From the NCBI GenBank assembly GCA_943333275.1, contig CALQSQ010000037.1, positions 1-47,792 of the forward strand: a stretch of 47,792 nucleotides of DNA. Reading direction: 5' to 3'. The notes under the pieces are model-generated. The model was not told the origin of the DNA. It searched no databases and worked only from the letters and a program-made list of their open reading frames with translations. Shown here piece after piece: positions 17,656-26,700 of this stretch; positions within the stretch are counted from its first letter, which is position 1; each line of letters starts with the position of its first letter. Source of the DNA: Akkermansia muciniphila (GTDB lineage Bacteria > Verrucomicrobiota > Verrucomicrobiia > Verrucomicrobiales > V1-33). A program made the translations under genes and the position numbers.

Positions 17656-19836
17656 TCAATTGGCAGCGTTGGGCACGGCCTGCTGGCGGACGGTTCGGCA
17701 GGTCTGGATGAATTTCTTTTCCAAATTCCGATCCTGCGGCGCATCCTCATACCGCGTCTCATAGTGGTAGGCGGTGAGGCGGGCGAAATCCGGATGGTAG
17801 AGTGGAAGCGGACGGAGCTTGGACTCCACCTCACGAAGGGTGGCACCGCGTGGCGGGGGGAATCCGAGCTGCGTGGCAAGCGCCAGGAATTCCGAATAAT
17901 AACCCGGCTGCTGCTCGCGTTCGGCCAGGGCGCGGCGGGCGCGTGCTTCGGGCGATTTCGCCTGCGCTCGGTGGCTCAGCCAGGCCCAGAGCACGAGGAT
18001 GGCGAGCAGGGATCCGAGCACGGCCGGCACCCAGCCGGAGGTCGCCTGCGTCACGAGCGCGTGGAGTTGCCCCAGAAAGGAGGGCGGCTCGAGTTTGAGG
18101 GGCGGCGGGGCATCGGGAGGAGGCTTGCTGGCATCGGCGAAGTCACTCCAGGCCGGAGCGGGCGGCTTGCCATCCTGGAGGGCGGCGGGGTCCCTTGGAG
18201 TGAATTCGCCGATGACCCAGCCCTCGTCCTGCAGGAGCATTTCCACCCACGCATGGGCATGTCGTTGTTGAAACGTCCAGACCTGCGATTTCTCATCATA
18301 CATGCCCCCCATGTAGCCAAAGGCCATTCTGGTGGGGATGCCCGCCTTGCGCAGGAGGAGGGCGGCGGAGGTGGCGAACAAATCACAGTAACCCCTGCGT
18401 TCATCAAACAGGAAATTTTCCAGCGGCGGCAGTCCGTTCTTATTCACTACTTCGGTGCTGTATTGGTAGTGATTTTGAAAGAATGCGGCCAGGGCATCGA
18501 TGGCCTCGCCGGGTTTGCGGTGGGCGGCGAAAATTTCCCGGCTGAGCTTGGTCAGAGCTTCGCCCAACGGGCCCTCCGGAACGCGCAGATACTCCACGCC
18601 AATATTCCCCGTCTTGTAGTCCGCCTCCGGCATCTGGCCCCAGTGCCTGAGTTCGGAGATGCCGTGAAATTTGATGTTTCCAGTCTCCTTGAGCTGATAC
18701 CATTGATCCGATAAAAAGTACAGCTTGGGAACATCGATCTGCCGCAAGCCGGCCAGCACGGGCAGCGCATAACCATCGTGCTCCGGTGCGTAAAGCGTGT
18801 AGGACAGGGCGGGACGGTTCGGAGGCGTGATGGTGACGTGACCGTCGGTGGCCCCGTCCTCCGCATCGGTCACCCAGTAGCCGGTCTCGCTTAGCGGAAA
18901 CCACTGATTCTCCTCGTAATGACTCAGCCCCAGACTGCGGACATAGAGGCCGTTGCGATCGGCCAGAGCCTTGCCGGCGGCGGGATCATCGAATTTCACA
19001 TAGGCGCGGGGATCCTCCGACAACTTCAAGCGAACCCGCGGTGGAAGATGGGCGCGGCCGGAGCGGGCGGTTTCCTCGACGCCGGTCGAGACCGGGGCAT
19101 TGGGATTCTGGGCCGAGGGATCCTGGGTCATTTCCGGCCGCTTCGGTCGATGCGGTGGCCCGAGATCGAGATTCAGCTTCGAGCGGTAGCGCAGTGCGGG
19201 CGAGAACTCGGCGGTATAGCGAGCGATCGGCGGCAGGGTGGTGAGAAAGATCAGGATCAGGCCGAAGGCCACGGCCAGCAGGACCGCGGCGCGGCGGAGT
19301 TTGGCCCCTAGGCCGGGCTCATCTTCCGTGGCCCCGGATCGCAGTGCGTGGACACGACTGCATTCCCATCCCACCAGCGCCAGCACGATGACGAGACCCG
19401 CCAGAAACTGCTGGTGAAGCCAGGCCAGTCGCAGGTCCTCGGCCTTGAGCAGGACAAACGCGAGTCCGCAGGACGCATAGAAGGCCAGACTGAAAACCGT
19501 GATGCGCTCGGGCAGCGATCCCTTTTCGCGCAGCACGGGAGCGCGGCGGATTTCCCAGAGGCATTGCGTGGCTGCGAGGAAATGCGGCAGGGCCAGAATG
19601 TTGATGATCATGGGAAACATCGCCGTGCCGTGTTGCATGGCACCGGCCGCCACGGTGGCGGCGCCGATCAGGAATCGGAAAATTTCCGCAAACCATTGCG
19701 AGCGGCCACAGATCGCCCCGTAGACGACCAGTCCGGCCATGGGCAGGGCCAGGAGCAGGGCCGATCCGGTCGCCTGCCAGGTGATCAGGCCGTCGAGAAA
19801 AAGCAGCACAACGTAGAGAACGAGTCCGAGGTTCAT
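17656..19836 (-). CDS. TgpA-like membrane transglutaminase (DUF3488/DUF4129 type)
   Basis: 726 residues. The N-terminal third has about six membrane helices (for example NLGLVLYVVLLFLDGLITW, VVLLAVAFGLILIFLTTLPP). An extracytoplasmic transglutaminase-core domain follows: catalytic C484 (RRGYCDLFATSAALLLRKAGIP) and H528 (RHAHAWVEM). A further helix (about 640-660) and a cytoplasmic DUF4129-like tail end the protein. The third member of the triad, Asp in DPTP, appears as E544 in WVIGEFTP. The start overlaps the DUF58 stop by 4 nt (ATGA), indicating translational coupling. DUF58/TgpA pairs usually sit with a MoxR ATPase; none is present here. Confidence 0.9.
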   Translation of the reverse strand: MNLGLVLYVVLLFLDGLITWQATGSALLLALPMAGLVVYGAICGRSQWFAEIFRFLIGAATVAAGAMQHGTAMFPMIINILALPHFLAATQCLWEIRRAPVLREKGSLPERITVFSLAFYASCGLAFVLLKAEDLRLAWLHQQFLAGLVIVLALVGWECSRVHALRSGATEDEPGLGAKLRRAAVLLAVAFGLILIFLTTLPPIARYTAEFSPALRYRSKLNLDLGPPHRPKRPEMTQDPSAQNPNAPVSTGVEETARSGRAHLPPRVRLKLSEDPRAYVKFDDPAAGKALADRNGLYVRSLGLSHYEENQWFPLSETGYWVTDAEDGATDGHVTITPPNRPALSYTLYAPEHDGYALPVLAGLRQIDVPKLYFLSDQWYQLKETGNIKFHGISELRHWGQMPEADYKTGNIGVEYLRVPEGPLGEALTKLSREIFAAHRKPGEAIDALAAFFQNHYQYSTEVVNKNGLPPLENFLFDERRGYCDLFATSAALLLRKAGIPTRMAFGYMGGMYDEKSQVWTFQQRHAHAWVEMLLQDEGWVIGEFTPRDPAALQDGKPPAPAWSDFADASKPPPDAPPPLKLEPPSFLGQLHALVTQATSGWVPAVLGSLLAILVLWAWLSHRAQAKSPEARARRALAEREQQPGYYSEFLALATQLGFPPPRGATLREVESKLRPLPLYHPDFARLTAYHYETRYEDAPQDRNLEKKFIQTCRTVRQQAVPNAAN

Positions 19837-21017
19837 GGTTTGGCGGCGAGGGGTTTGGGACCGGAGCCCGTGCGGATTTTTGGCTGGCGCAAACGCATTT
19901 CGCTCACGCTGAGGCACGTGACCAGGCAGGGAACGTCCGGGAGTTCCTGTTCCCACAACTTCACGGGCACATCGCTCATGATAAAGACGCGCTGGGAACT
20001 GTCGAGTGTGGTCAGCAGCGGCAGGAGTGCGCGGAAATCCGTTTCCGGAACCCGCCGGGCGCCGGCGAGAACCCGCAGGCCGTCGGCCAGATGCTTTTCA
20101 TTGCCACCGACCGGCTGCTGTTTCCATCCGTTGAAGGAGGCGACCAGATCCATGGGGATGCCGCGTTCGTTCAGGCCCAACAGCAGGCCGCACAGAAGCT
20201 CCATGGCCGAATCGAAGGTTTCCCCGTGATGACTGCTGCGACCCGGGGTAATGGAATGAAAGACGATCAGAAATCGACTGGGGAGGCGTCGGTCGAATTT
20301 TCGAACCATCAATTTCCCCGACCGCGCCGTGGCGGCCCAGTCGATGTGCTTGACGCGGTCCCCCGGCTGAAACTCCCGCAGGCCATGGAAATCCCCCGAG
20401 TAATCGACCTGCACGCTCTCGGAATCATCCGCCTCCAGCAGCGCCGTGAATTCCGGATCATTGAGAATGCGCGGGACGATCGGCCGCGGGATGAGCACCA
20501 TTTCAATGGTCTCGACAAACTCCTCCCGGGCTTTCCACAGGCCGAGCGGAAAGGTGCTTTCGACGGAGGATCGGATGCGGTGCCGGAGTCCGCGTCGCAG
20601 CAGCCGCGTCTTGAAGCGACGGACGGACGTCCCGCCGGGGCGCAGCCAGTGTGCGTGCAGTCCGCGCTCCGTGGGCCCGGCCAGGCCGTCCTCGTAGTTG
20701 AGCGCGAAGGCATCCAGGCGCTGGCGATGGTTCTGCACCGAAATTTCCAGGGGAAAAAGCTGGCCGGCGAACGCCGATTCCGGAGTCACGCGGGAGCCCT
20801 TCACCTGCCGCAGGTTGGCCCGGGCGAACGGCCAGGACCCCGCCAGCACGAGCAATCCCAGAAGTCCCAGATGAATGGCATGCGGCTCCGGCAAAAGAAA
20901 GCCTCCGACCAGGGCGAGCAGGGAGGCAGCCAGGAGGAATCCGCCCCGCGCGGTCAGCTTCTGAGAGGAGCCGCGTTCGGCTGGTCGGTCGCGCAAGGGT
21001 GAGTGGGAGACGGGCAT
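19833..21017 (-). CDS. DUF58 domain protein (von Willebrand A-like)
   Basis: 394 residues. Two membrane helices near the N-terminus (FLLAASLLALVGGFLL, LGLLGLLVLAGSWPF) precede a beta-rich region. The DUF58 signature is GLREFQPGDRVKHIDWAATARSG followed by KLMVRKFD, and a VWA-like segment (FLIVFHSI...IMSDVP) ends the protein. The family acts with MoxR ATPases and transglutaminases in envelope biogenesis or chaperone-like roles, mechanism poorly known. It is the first gene of the operon and is translationally coupled to the tgpA-like gene. It is divergent from ppk1. The ATG at 21017 is preferred over 21095 because the extra residues are not family-like. Confidence 0.88.
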   Translation of the reverse strand: MPVSHSPLRDRPAERGSSQKLTARGGFLLAASLLALVGGFLLPEPHAIHLGLLGLLVLAGSWPFARANLRQVKGSRVTPESAFAGQLFPLEISVQNHRQRLDAFALNYEDGLAGPTERGLHAHWLRPGGTSVRRFKTRLLRRGLRHRIRSSVESTFPLGLWKAREEFVETIEMVLIPRPIVPRILNDPEFTALLEADDSESVQVDYSGDFHGLREFQPGDRVKHIDWAATARSGKLMVRKFDRRLPSRFLIVFHSITPGRSSHHGETFDSAMELLCGLLLGLNERGIPMDLVASFNGWKQQPVGGNEKHLADGLRVLAGARRVPETDFRALLPLLTTLDSSQRVFIMSDVPVKLWEQELPDVPCLVTCLSVSEMRLRQPKIRTGSGPKPLAAKP

Positions 21018-21174
21018 GGAAGGATGGAAAGCCGAGGCTAGCGGCAGGCGGCCCTTTTGACAACTGGACAACTCAGGCCCGGGCCAACCCGGCAAATTCC
21101 CTGCCGAATCGTCACATATGGCCGGTTGCCAATAGGGGCAAACGGGTGGAAGGTTCTTCCCTAGATTTATACAA

Positions 21175-23364
21175 ATGGAGATCGATTACGTTCAGGACAT
21201 TCCGTTTCGGAGCAAGGAAGTTAGCTGGTTGGCCTTTAATTCAAGAGTCCTGCAGGAGGCGAGCGATCCCCATGTGCCCCTGCTGGAGCGCGTAAAATAT
21301 CTGGGGATTTACAGCTCGAATCTGGATGAGTTTTTTCGCGTGCGGGTCGCCACACTGAAACGCCTCACGTTGTTCCGGAAAAATTTCAAACTGCTCAAGC
21401 TTCCCGATCCCCGCCGGACGCTGAAGCAGATCAAGGCGATTGTGCGTTCGGAGATGCACAAATTTGACCAGATCTATGCGGACATTTTCCAGGGCCTGCG
21501 CAAACGGGGCATGCAGATGGTGGACGAATCCACTGTGCCCGAGGCGCTCAAGCCCTGGCTGGATGATTATTTTCAGACCAGCGTCCGCCCGCGCATCATG
21601 CCCAACACCATCAAGGGCTACAGCCAGTTGAATGAACTGCGGGACCGCCCCATGTATCTGGCCGTGCGCCTCCGCCAGACCGGCCATCCCGACCGCGTGG
21701 CCTACTCCCTCATTGAGATTCCCAGCGCGGAGCTACCCAGATTCGTGGTCCTGCCGGAGTTCAAGGGCAGCACCATCGTGATGTATCTCGATGACATCAT
21801 CCGCTACGGCCTGCAAACGCTCTTCAAGGGCCTGCCCTACGACACCTTCGAGGCCTGGGCGGTGAAGTTTACCCGTGATGCGGAAATGGAGTTCGATGAT
21901 GATTTTACCGAAAGCCTGCACGACAAGATTTCCGAGGGTCTGAAAGCCCGTGAGACCGGGGCGGCGGTGCGGATGAATTACGATAAATCGCTCCCGCCAG
22001 AATTTCTGAAACTGCTGCTCGGCAAGCTCAAGCTCAAGGAGGAGGACACGCTCTTTCCAGGCGCGCGGTATCACAACCGCAAGGATCTGATGAAATTCCC
22101 CTCCCTGGGCGGACCGGAGGTGAAATTTCCCACCGTCCCCGTGCTCGAGCACCCGCACCTGCCGTCGGACCGGCCGGGGATTCTCAAGTTGCTGCAGAAA
22201 CGGGACGTGCTCCTCCACCTGCCCTACCACTCGTTCAATACTTTTCTCGACCTGCTGCGCGAGGCCAGCCTCGATCCCCTGGTGCAGAGCATCCAGATGA
22301 CGCAATACCGCGTGGCGCGGCATTCGTGCGTGGCCAAGGCCCTGGTCAGCGCCGTGCGCAATGGCAAGAGCGTGACTGTGCTGGTGGAGCCGCGGGCGCG
22401 CTTCGATGAGAAAAACAACATCGAATGGGCCAGTCAATACCAGGAGGCGGGCGTGAAGGTCATCCTCGGCATTCCCATGCTCAAGGTCCACGCCAAGGTC
22501 TGCCTCATCACCCGCAGCGAGGGCGGGCATGACACCTATTACAGCGTCATTGGCACCGGAAATTTCAATGAGGATACCTCGCAGTTTTATACCGACCACA
22601 TGCTCATGACCGCGGATCAGGGGATTGGCCGCGATCTCACCCAGATTTTCAAGTTCTTCACCAACACCTACCAGCCACCCCGCCTCGACTATCTGGTCGC
22701 CTCCCCGTTTCATCTTCGCTCGACCATCAAGTTCTGGATTGAGAATGAAATCATCAACGCCCAGCGGGGACTGGCGGCGGAGATTTTCATCAAGATCAAC
22801 AACCTCTCGGACCTCGAGATCGTCGAGCTGCTCTACAAGGCTGATGCCGCGGGTGTCAAGGTCAGGCTGATCTGCCGCAGCATGTTCAGCGTGGTTACCG
22901 GCGATGCCCGGCATCCCAGCAACATCCAAGCCATCGGCATTGTCGACCGCTACCTCGAACACTCGCGCATCCTCCAGTTTGCCAATGGGGGCGAGACCAA
23001 GACATTTCTCAGTTCCGCCGATTTCCTGCCACGAAATTTCGACAGCCGCTTCGAGATCATCTGTCCCATTTACGATCCCCGCCTGCAAAGTGAGTTGCAA
23101 ACGTACCTGCTGCTGCAATGGAATGACAACCAGAAGGCCCGCGTACTTGATCGCGGTCTGTTGAATCATTATGCCAAAGGAAAATCACCCAAACGCAAAC
23201 TCCGCTCCCAATCCGCCATCCACCAATGGCTGGGCGAGCAGTATTACCACCCGGATCCTGATGAGCCTGAGGAAGCCCCAGCCCTGGAGTCTGACCACAC
23301 CAAGGCTCAGAAGCGCAAAGCCGGGCCCAGGGCCAAAACCAAGTCGGCACCCAAGCGAAAATAA
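21175..23364 (+). CDS. ppk1: polyphosphate kinase 1
   Basis: 729 residues, the usual size. PPK1 polymerises the gamma-phosphate of ATP into polyphosphate, and the reverse reaction also occurs. The N-terminal domain (EVSWLAFNSRVLQEASDPHVPLLERVKYLGIYSSNLDEFFRVRV) and the head domain are intact. The two phospholipase-D-like catalytic regions carry H439 (PMLKVHAKVCLITR), the autophosphorylated histidine, and H596 (YLEHSRILQF). A basic, lysine-rich tail (KAGPRAKTKSAPKRK) ends the protein. It is divergent from the DUF58/TgpA operon. No ppx or pho gene is adjacent, and no convincing Pho box was found upstream. An overlapping lipoprotein follows. Confidence 0.97.
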   Translation: MEIDYVQDIPFRSKEVSWLAFNSRVLQEASDPHVPLLERVKYLGIYSSNLDEFFRVRVATLKRLTLFRKNFKLLKLPDPRRTLKQIKAIVRSEMHKFDQIYADIFQGLRKRGMQMVDESTVPEALKPWLDDYFQTSVRPRIMPNTIKGYSQLNELRDRPMYLAVRLRQTGHPDRVAYSLIEIPSAELPRFVVLPEFKGSTIVMYLDDIIRYGLQTLFKGLPYDTFEAWAVKFTRDAEMEFDDDFTESLHDKISEGLKARETGAAVRMNYDKSLPPEFLKLLLGKLKLKEEDTLFPGARYHNRKDLMKFPSLGGPEVKFPTVPVLEHPHLPSDRPGILKLLQKRDVLLHLPYHSFNTFLDLLREASLDPLVQSIQMTQYRVARHSCVAKALVSAVRNGKSVTVLVEPRARFDEKNNIEWASQYQEAGVKVILGIPMLKVHAKVCLITRSEGGHDTYYSVIGTGNFNEDTSQFYTDHMLMTADQGIGRDLTQIFKFFTNTYQPPRLDYLVASPFHLRSTIKFWIENEIINAQRGLAAEIFIKINNLSDLEIVELLYKADAAGVKVRLICRSMFSVVTGDARHPSNIQAIGIVDRYLEHSRILQFANGGETKTFLSSADFLPRNFDSRFEIICPIYDPRLQSELQTYLLLQWNDNQKARVLDRGLLNHYAKGKSPKRKLRSQSAIHQWLGEQYYHPDPDEPEEAPALESDHTKAQKRKAGPRAKTKSAPKRK

Positions 23365-23692
23365 CCGGCTTGTTTCCCTTACCGCCTGGACCTTTGCGGC
23401 GGCGGTTCTGCTCAGCCTTAGTGCCTGCAAAAGCTCCAAGACCAATCCCCGCCCATCTGCCGGCGGTGGCGTGCCGCTGGTCGGACATTCCAGCAATGGA
23501 CTGAACCTCGGCCTGCGCGATGGCTCGTCCTGGCAGGTGCAACCGGTCGGGCAGGGAAAAGTGCTGCGCTGGATCCCAGGCGATCCCATCCTCGTGCAAC
23601 GCCTGCCCCATCCGGTCTTTCCCTTCCGCTTGCTCAATCAACGCACACAGCAGACCACGCTGGCCCGGTTCACCGGGCGGGGATCGCACTGA
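23261..23692 (+). CDS. putative lipoprotein overlapping the ppk1 3' end
   Basis: A frame different from ppk1 encodes, after the ppk1 stop, a strong lipoprotein signal (SLTAWTFAAAVLLSLSACKSSK; lipobox LSAC) and a small beta-type domain (LGLRDGSSWQVQPVGQGKVLRWIPGDPILVQRL). Its DGS-x-W...W-x-PGD pattern recurs in small exported proteins. The only canonical start before the signal is the ATG at 23261, inside ppk1, giving a 143-residue product with an unusually long basic n-region. No ATG, GTG or TTG lies closer in frame. Either translation is coupled to ppk1 through a long overlap or a non-canonical start is used. The protein is probably real; its start is uncertain. Confidence 0.5.
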   Translation: MSLRKPQPWSLTTPRLRSAKPGPGPKPSRHPSENNRLVSLTAWTFAAAVLLSLSACKSSKTNPRPSAGGGVPLVGHSSNGLNLGLRDGSSWQVQPVGQGKVLRWIPGDPILVQRLPHPVFPFRLLNQRTQQTTLARFTGRGSH

Positions 23693-23710
23693 TGTCAGAG
23701 CACAGGCCGG

Positions 23711-24028
23711 CTACCTGACAGCAGCCGGGGCTCCGTAATTTGCGCTCAGGTATTTCACGAGCGGGGTGATGTCGTCCGGCAGAGTGGCACCAAACTTGTC
23801 CTTCATTTTCTTCACGTTGGCATCCCAGAATTTTTCCGGCATCGGCGGTTGTGTTTCCACGTATTCGGTAGAGTGACAGTTGAGGCAAAAGGTTTGGGCG
23901 AGTTGGCTGCCTTCGCCTGAACGGTAGGTTCCTGTTTCCGCAGGAAGGTCGAATTTCCGGGGTTCAGCGAGGGCGGCGATGCCGGCGGCACTCAGCAGGA
24001 GGAAGGTGAGGGTGGGAAATCGGGGCAT
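23711..24028 (-). CDS. sorB: c-type cytochrome subunit of sulfite dehydrogenase (SorB-like)
   Basis: 105 residues with a Sec signal (MPRFPTLTFLLLSAAGIAALA) and one haem c motif, CLNCH (TFCLNCHSTEYVET). Methionines in MPEKFWDANVKKMKDKFG offer the axial ligand. It starts 1 nt after the SorA stop, the order found in the SorAB sulfite dehydrogenase of Starkeya novella, where the cytochrome takes electrons from the molybdenum subunit. It is inferred to be periplasmic and to pass electrons from sulfite to the respiratory chain. It converges on the lipoprotein gene with an 18-nt gap. Confidence 0.85.
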   Translation of the reverse strand: MPRFPTLTFLLLSAAGIAALAEPRKFDLPAETGTYRSGEGSQLAQTFCLNCHSTEYVETQPPMPEKFWDANVKKMKDKFGATLPDDITPLVKYLSANYGAPAAVR

Positions 24029-24029
24029 G

Positions 24030-25241
24030 TTACAGTATGGTGACGGAGGTGGATTCAACAACGTTGCGCATGTATCCGGCGGGATTCCAAAGCGGGGTGG
24101 TTGGCTGGGTTTCACCGAGACGATTGAACGCCCGGCATTGCAAACTGGCCGCGCCGGAGGCACCCGGCTTCCAGGCGAACGTCCATTCGCGGAAGGAATA
24201 TTTCCCCAGATCCTTGCCCAGCTTGGCGCCCTGCCAAGTCTGGCCACCATCAGTGGAAAGTTGGACCTCGGTGATGCCCGCGCCGCTGTCAAAGGCAATG
24301 CCCCGCAGAGTGATTTCTTGATTCTTATTGAGCTTGTCTCCGTCCATGTGGCTGGTGAGGAACGAGCGAATCTTAAATTTTGTGATTGGAACCGTGCTGG
24401 TGGGTGTGGTGCCCGGCTCCACGCAACCGCCCGGAGTCTGCGGAATGCGGTAGCCGATGCTCATGAAAAAGCCTGCAAAGGTTTCACCCACGACATTCAA
24501 TTCGCTCAGGTGCTTGATCCAATAGGTCCCGTAATACCCCGGCACCACCAGCCTCAGCGGATATCCGTTCAGCATCGGCAGTTCCTTACCGTTCATTTCA
24601 TAGGCCAGGACGATCTCACCGTCGCGGGCGTGGTCGATTTCCAGCGATTTGATGAAATCGGGCGTCGCCGGCACCACCGGTTTGTCCAGTCCGTCACACA
24701 CCACCTGCTTCGCCCCTTCGCTCACACCTGCCTTGTCCAGCACATCCTTGAGCCGCACGCCTTTCCAGCGCGCATTGCCCATCGCCCCATTTCCCGACTG
24801 TCCACCGGCCACCCTGGGTTGGAAGAAGCCCCGGCTGTTGCCCGAGCATTGATTCACAGCCACCACCTCCACAGAATCCATCCCCTTGAGATCCGCCAGG
24901 GAGAGGGAAAGCGGCGTCTTCACCAGCCCTTTGACCGACAGGCGGAACGTCTCTGCATCAATCGATTCCGGCAGCCCGGAAAGGTGATAGCGGACGAAGA
25001 ACGCATCATTCGGCGTCAGCAGGCCATCGTTGAAAACAGCAAACGGCGTCTCCAATTGCGGCGGCCGATGCGTCAGCAGGATCATTTCACGCTTCTGGGA
25101 AAATTTCACCAACCTCCGATGCCCGTTGGCGAAAGGCATTTCCACCGATGCCTCCCCGGCAGCCGATGCCCCCACCGCACCCCCAAGGGCCAGTGCACTT
25201 TGTTGCAGAAACGATCTTCGGGAGAACGGCTTGGAAATCAT
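24030..25241 (-). CDS. sorA: molybdenum subunit of periplasmic sulfite dehydrogenase (SorA-like)
   Basis: 403 residues of the sulfite oxidase family, oxidising sulfite to sulfate. A twin-arginine signal (SRRSFLQQSALALGG) shows Tat export of the folded, cofactor-loaded enzyme. The molybdenum ligand is C132 in VVAVNQCSGNSRG; the molybdopterin domain continues through GVRLKDVLDKAGV and PLRLVVPGYYG. The C-terminal dimerisation domain has EVQLSTDGGQTWQGAKL. The start at 25241 places the RR motif at residues 8-9; an open upstream extension in the same frame belongs to the decayed MOSC region. sorB follows after 1 nt. Confidence 0.93.
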   Translation of the reverse strand: MISKPFSRRSFLQQSALALGGAVGASAAGEASVEMPFANGHRRLVKFSQKREMILLTHRPPQLETPFAVFNDGLLTPNDAFFVRYHLSGLPESIDAETFRLSVKGLVKTPLSLSLADLKGMDSVEVVAVNQCSGNSRGFFQPRVAGGQSGNGAMGNARWKGVRLKDVLDKAGVSEGAKQVVCDGLDKPVVPATPDFIKSLEIDHARDGEIVLAYEMNGKELPMLNGYPLRLVVPGYYGTYWIKHLSELNVVGETFAGFFMSIGYRIPQTPGGCVEPGTTPTSTVPITKFKIRSFLTSHMDGDKLNKNQEITLRGIAFDSGAGITEVQLSTDGGQTWQGAKLGKDLGKYSFREWTFAWKPGASGAASLQCRAFNRLGETQPTTPLWNPAGYMRNVVESTSVTIL

Positions 25242-25670
25242 GCTGCGAATCTGCCCGTCCCCAGCCGGACTGTCGATACCAATCTGTGCGCCCCGCGAAA
25301 TTGTTGCCCAGCGAGCGCCTGCCGCCCACTCATGCTTCAAAATGGCCTCGCACCAATTCCTCCCCACGGGACCGAAATCGGAACTCCCTCCCCACCAGAG
25401 CATTCAGATCCACTCCTCGCGTCACCACATTCCTCCGGGCATGAGCCGCAGTGAAGTCCAGGTCGAATTCCCGCGCGAAGGCTTCGATCCTCTCCTCCTC
25501 AACCAACGTCAGCTCGAAATCCACCTTCTGCGGTTGCGGAGAAAACGTCCCCCTGCCGTCATAATACCGATCCCCCTCCAGCCCCTGCCAGGCACCGCAA
25601 GTTCCTCCGCCACGGGTTGCATCGGCTCCGTGGGGAACTTTGAAATGAGGATTTGGGAAACGACGGACAT
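25242..25670 (-). pseudogene. frameshifted MOSC-domain gene upstream of sorAB
   Basis: From the ATG at 25670 the frame reads MSVVSQILISKFPTEPMQPV...AVPGRG, the normal opening of a MOSC protein. Near 25587 it shifts: the expected continuation LEGDRYYDGRGTFSPQP lies in the next frame, as if one C were missing from the GGC-CTG-GAG stretch. That second frame carries the domain core (LVEEERIEAFAREFDLDF...ARRNVVTRGVDLNALVGREFRF) and ends early at 25330. At about 25375 a third frame (GPVGRNWCEA...) resumes a plausible continuation with a cysteine. MOSC domains are sulfur- and molybdenum-handling folds, fitting the adjacent sulfite dehydrogenase. Either a recent pseudogene or single-base assembly errors; the 3' end is uncertain. 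Confidence 0.6.
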
Positions 25671-25832
25671 GATACATTTTTTCACGGACCAAAAGCGCGC
25701 ATGACTGACTCTGCACCGATTTGAAACCGAACAGCCTGGAAATGGGGTAAAGGGTCGCCCGCAATTGTCAAGGCGGGCGGGGGGATTTGCCTGCTTGCAA
25801 TCACCGGGGACCTGCGGCTTGATGGCGGGCTT

Positions 25833-26681
25833 ATGGCTGGCTTTTTCCGCAAACTTCTGGATGTCTTTAAACGCAAGAAACTCGATTTCGATGAACTCGA
25901 GGAGGCGTTGATTGCGGGGGACCTGGGGGTGAAGATGACGATGCAGATCATCGCGCAACTGCGGGGGATGGGGAGGGAGTTGCAGGCGGAGGATGTGGTG
26001 GAAGTGGCGCGGGCGGAGATTGCGAAGATTTTGCCGAAAGCTCCGCTGCCGCTGGCGAGGTTCGACGACCGGCCGGCGGTGGTGCTGGTGGTGGGGGTGA
26101 ATGGGACGGGGAAGACGACGTCAACGGCGAAGCTGGCGAATTATTTAAACAAGCAGAAGCAGGGGGTGGTGCTGGCGGCGGCGGATACGTTCCGCGCGGC
26201 AGCGATTGAGCAGTTGGAGGTGTGGGCGCAGAGGATCAATGTGCCGCTGGTGAAGAGTCAGTATAAGGGCGACCCGGCGGCGGTGTGTTTCGATGCATGG
26301 GAGGCGGCGAAGAAACGGGACGCGCACTATCTACTTTGTGATACGGCGGGGCGGCTGCACAACCGCCATAATCTGATGGAGGAGCTGTCGAAGATCCAGC
26401 GGACGCTGGCGAAGAAGGATGCGACGGCGCCGCATGAGACGTTGCTGGTGGTGGATGCGACGACGGGTTCCAATGCGCTGAACCAGGCGCGGGAGTTCCA
26501 CAAGGCGGTGGGGGGGCTGACGGGATTGATCGTGACGAAACTGGATGGCTCGGGGAAGGGTGGGGTGATCGTGAGTATCCAGCAGGAGCTGGGGATTCCC
26601 ACGCGTTTCATTGGCACGGGGGAGGAAGTGGAGGCGTTTGAGTTGTTCAGTCCGGAGCGTTTCCTGGATAAGATTTTCTAG
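25833..26681 (+). CDS. ftsY: signal recognition particle receptor FtsY
   Basis: 282 residues: the NG domain without the long acidic A domain of E. coli FtsY. N domain: MAGFFRKLLDVFKRKKLDFDELEEALIAGDLGVKM. G domain: G1 GVNGTGKTT (about 88-96), AADTFRAAA, G3 DTAGR, G4 TKLDG, then GTGEEVEAFELFSPERF. FtsY docks the SRP-ribosome complex at the membrane. The amphipathic N-terminal helix with basic residues (FRKLLDVFKRKK) may provide membrane binding. Its codons are strongly G-ending, unlike neighbours on the same strand with C-ending codons. No SRP RNA gene is seen nearby. It converges on the 26.8-kb gene across a repeat-bearing gap. Confidence 0.97.
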   Translation: MAGFFRKLLDVFKRKKLDFDELEEALIAGDLGVKMTMQIIAQLRGMGRELQAEDVVEVARAEIAKILPKAPLPLARFDDRPAVVLVVGVNGTGKTTSTAKLANYLNKQKQGVVLAAADTFRAAAIEQLEVWAQRINVPLVKSQYKGDPAAVCFDAWEAAKKRDAHYLLCDTAGRLHNRHNLMEELSKIQRTLAKKDATAPHETLLVVDATTGSNALNQAREFHKAVGGLTGLIVTKLDGSGKGGVIVSIQQELGIPTRFIGTGEEVEAFELFSPERFLDKIF

Positions 26682-26700
26682 CCTAAACACGAGCATAGGG

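Noticed and set aside
21057..21062. TTGACA as a -35 element for ppk1
   Set aside because: No -10-like hexamer at 16-18 nt, so no promoter is called.
21733..23169. 478-codon minus-strand frame opposite ppk1
   Set aside because: PPK1 is clearly complete on the plus strand; the reverse frame is a composition artefact.
25756..25779. 7-bp hairpin CGCCCGC/GCGGGCG as a terminator
   Set aside because: It lies between divergent genes and has no U-tract; likely chance in GC-rich DNA.
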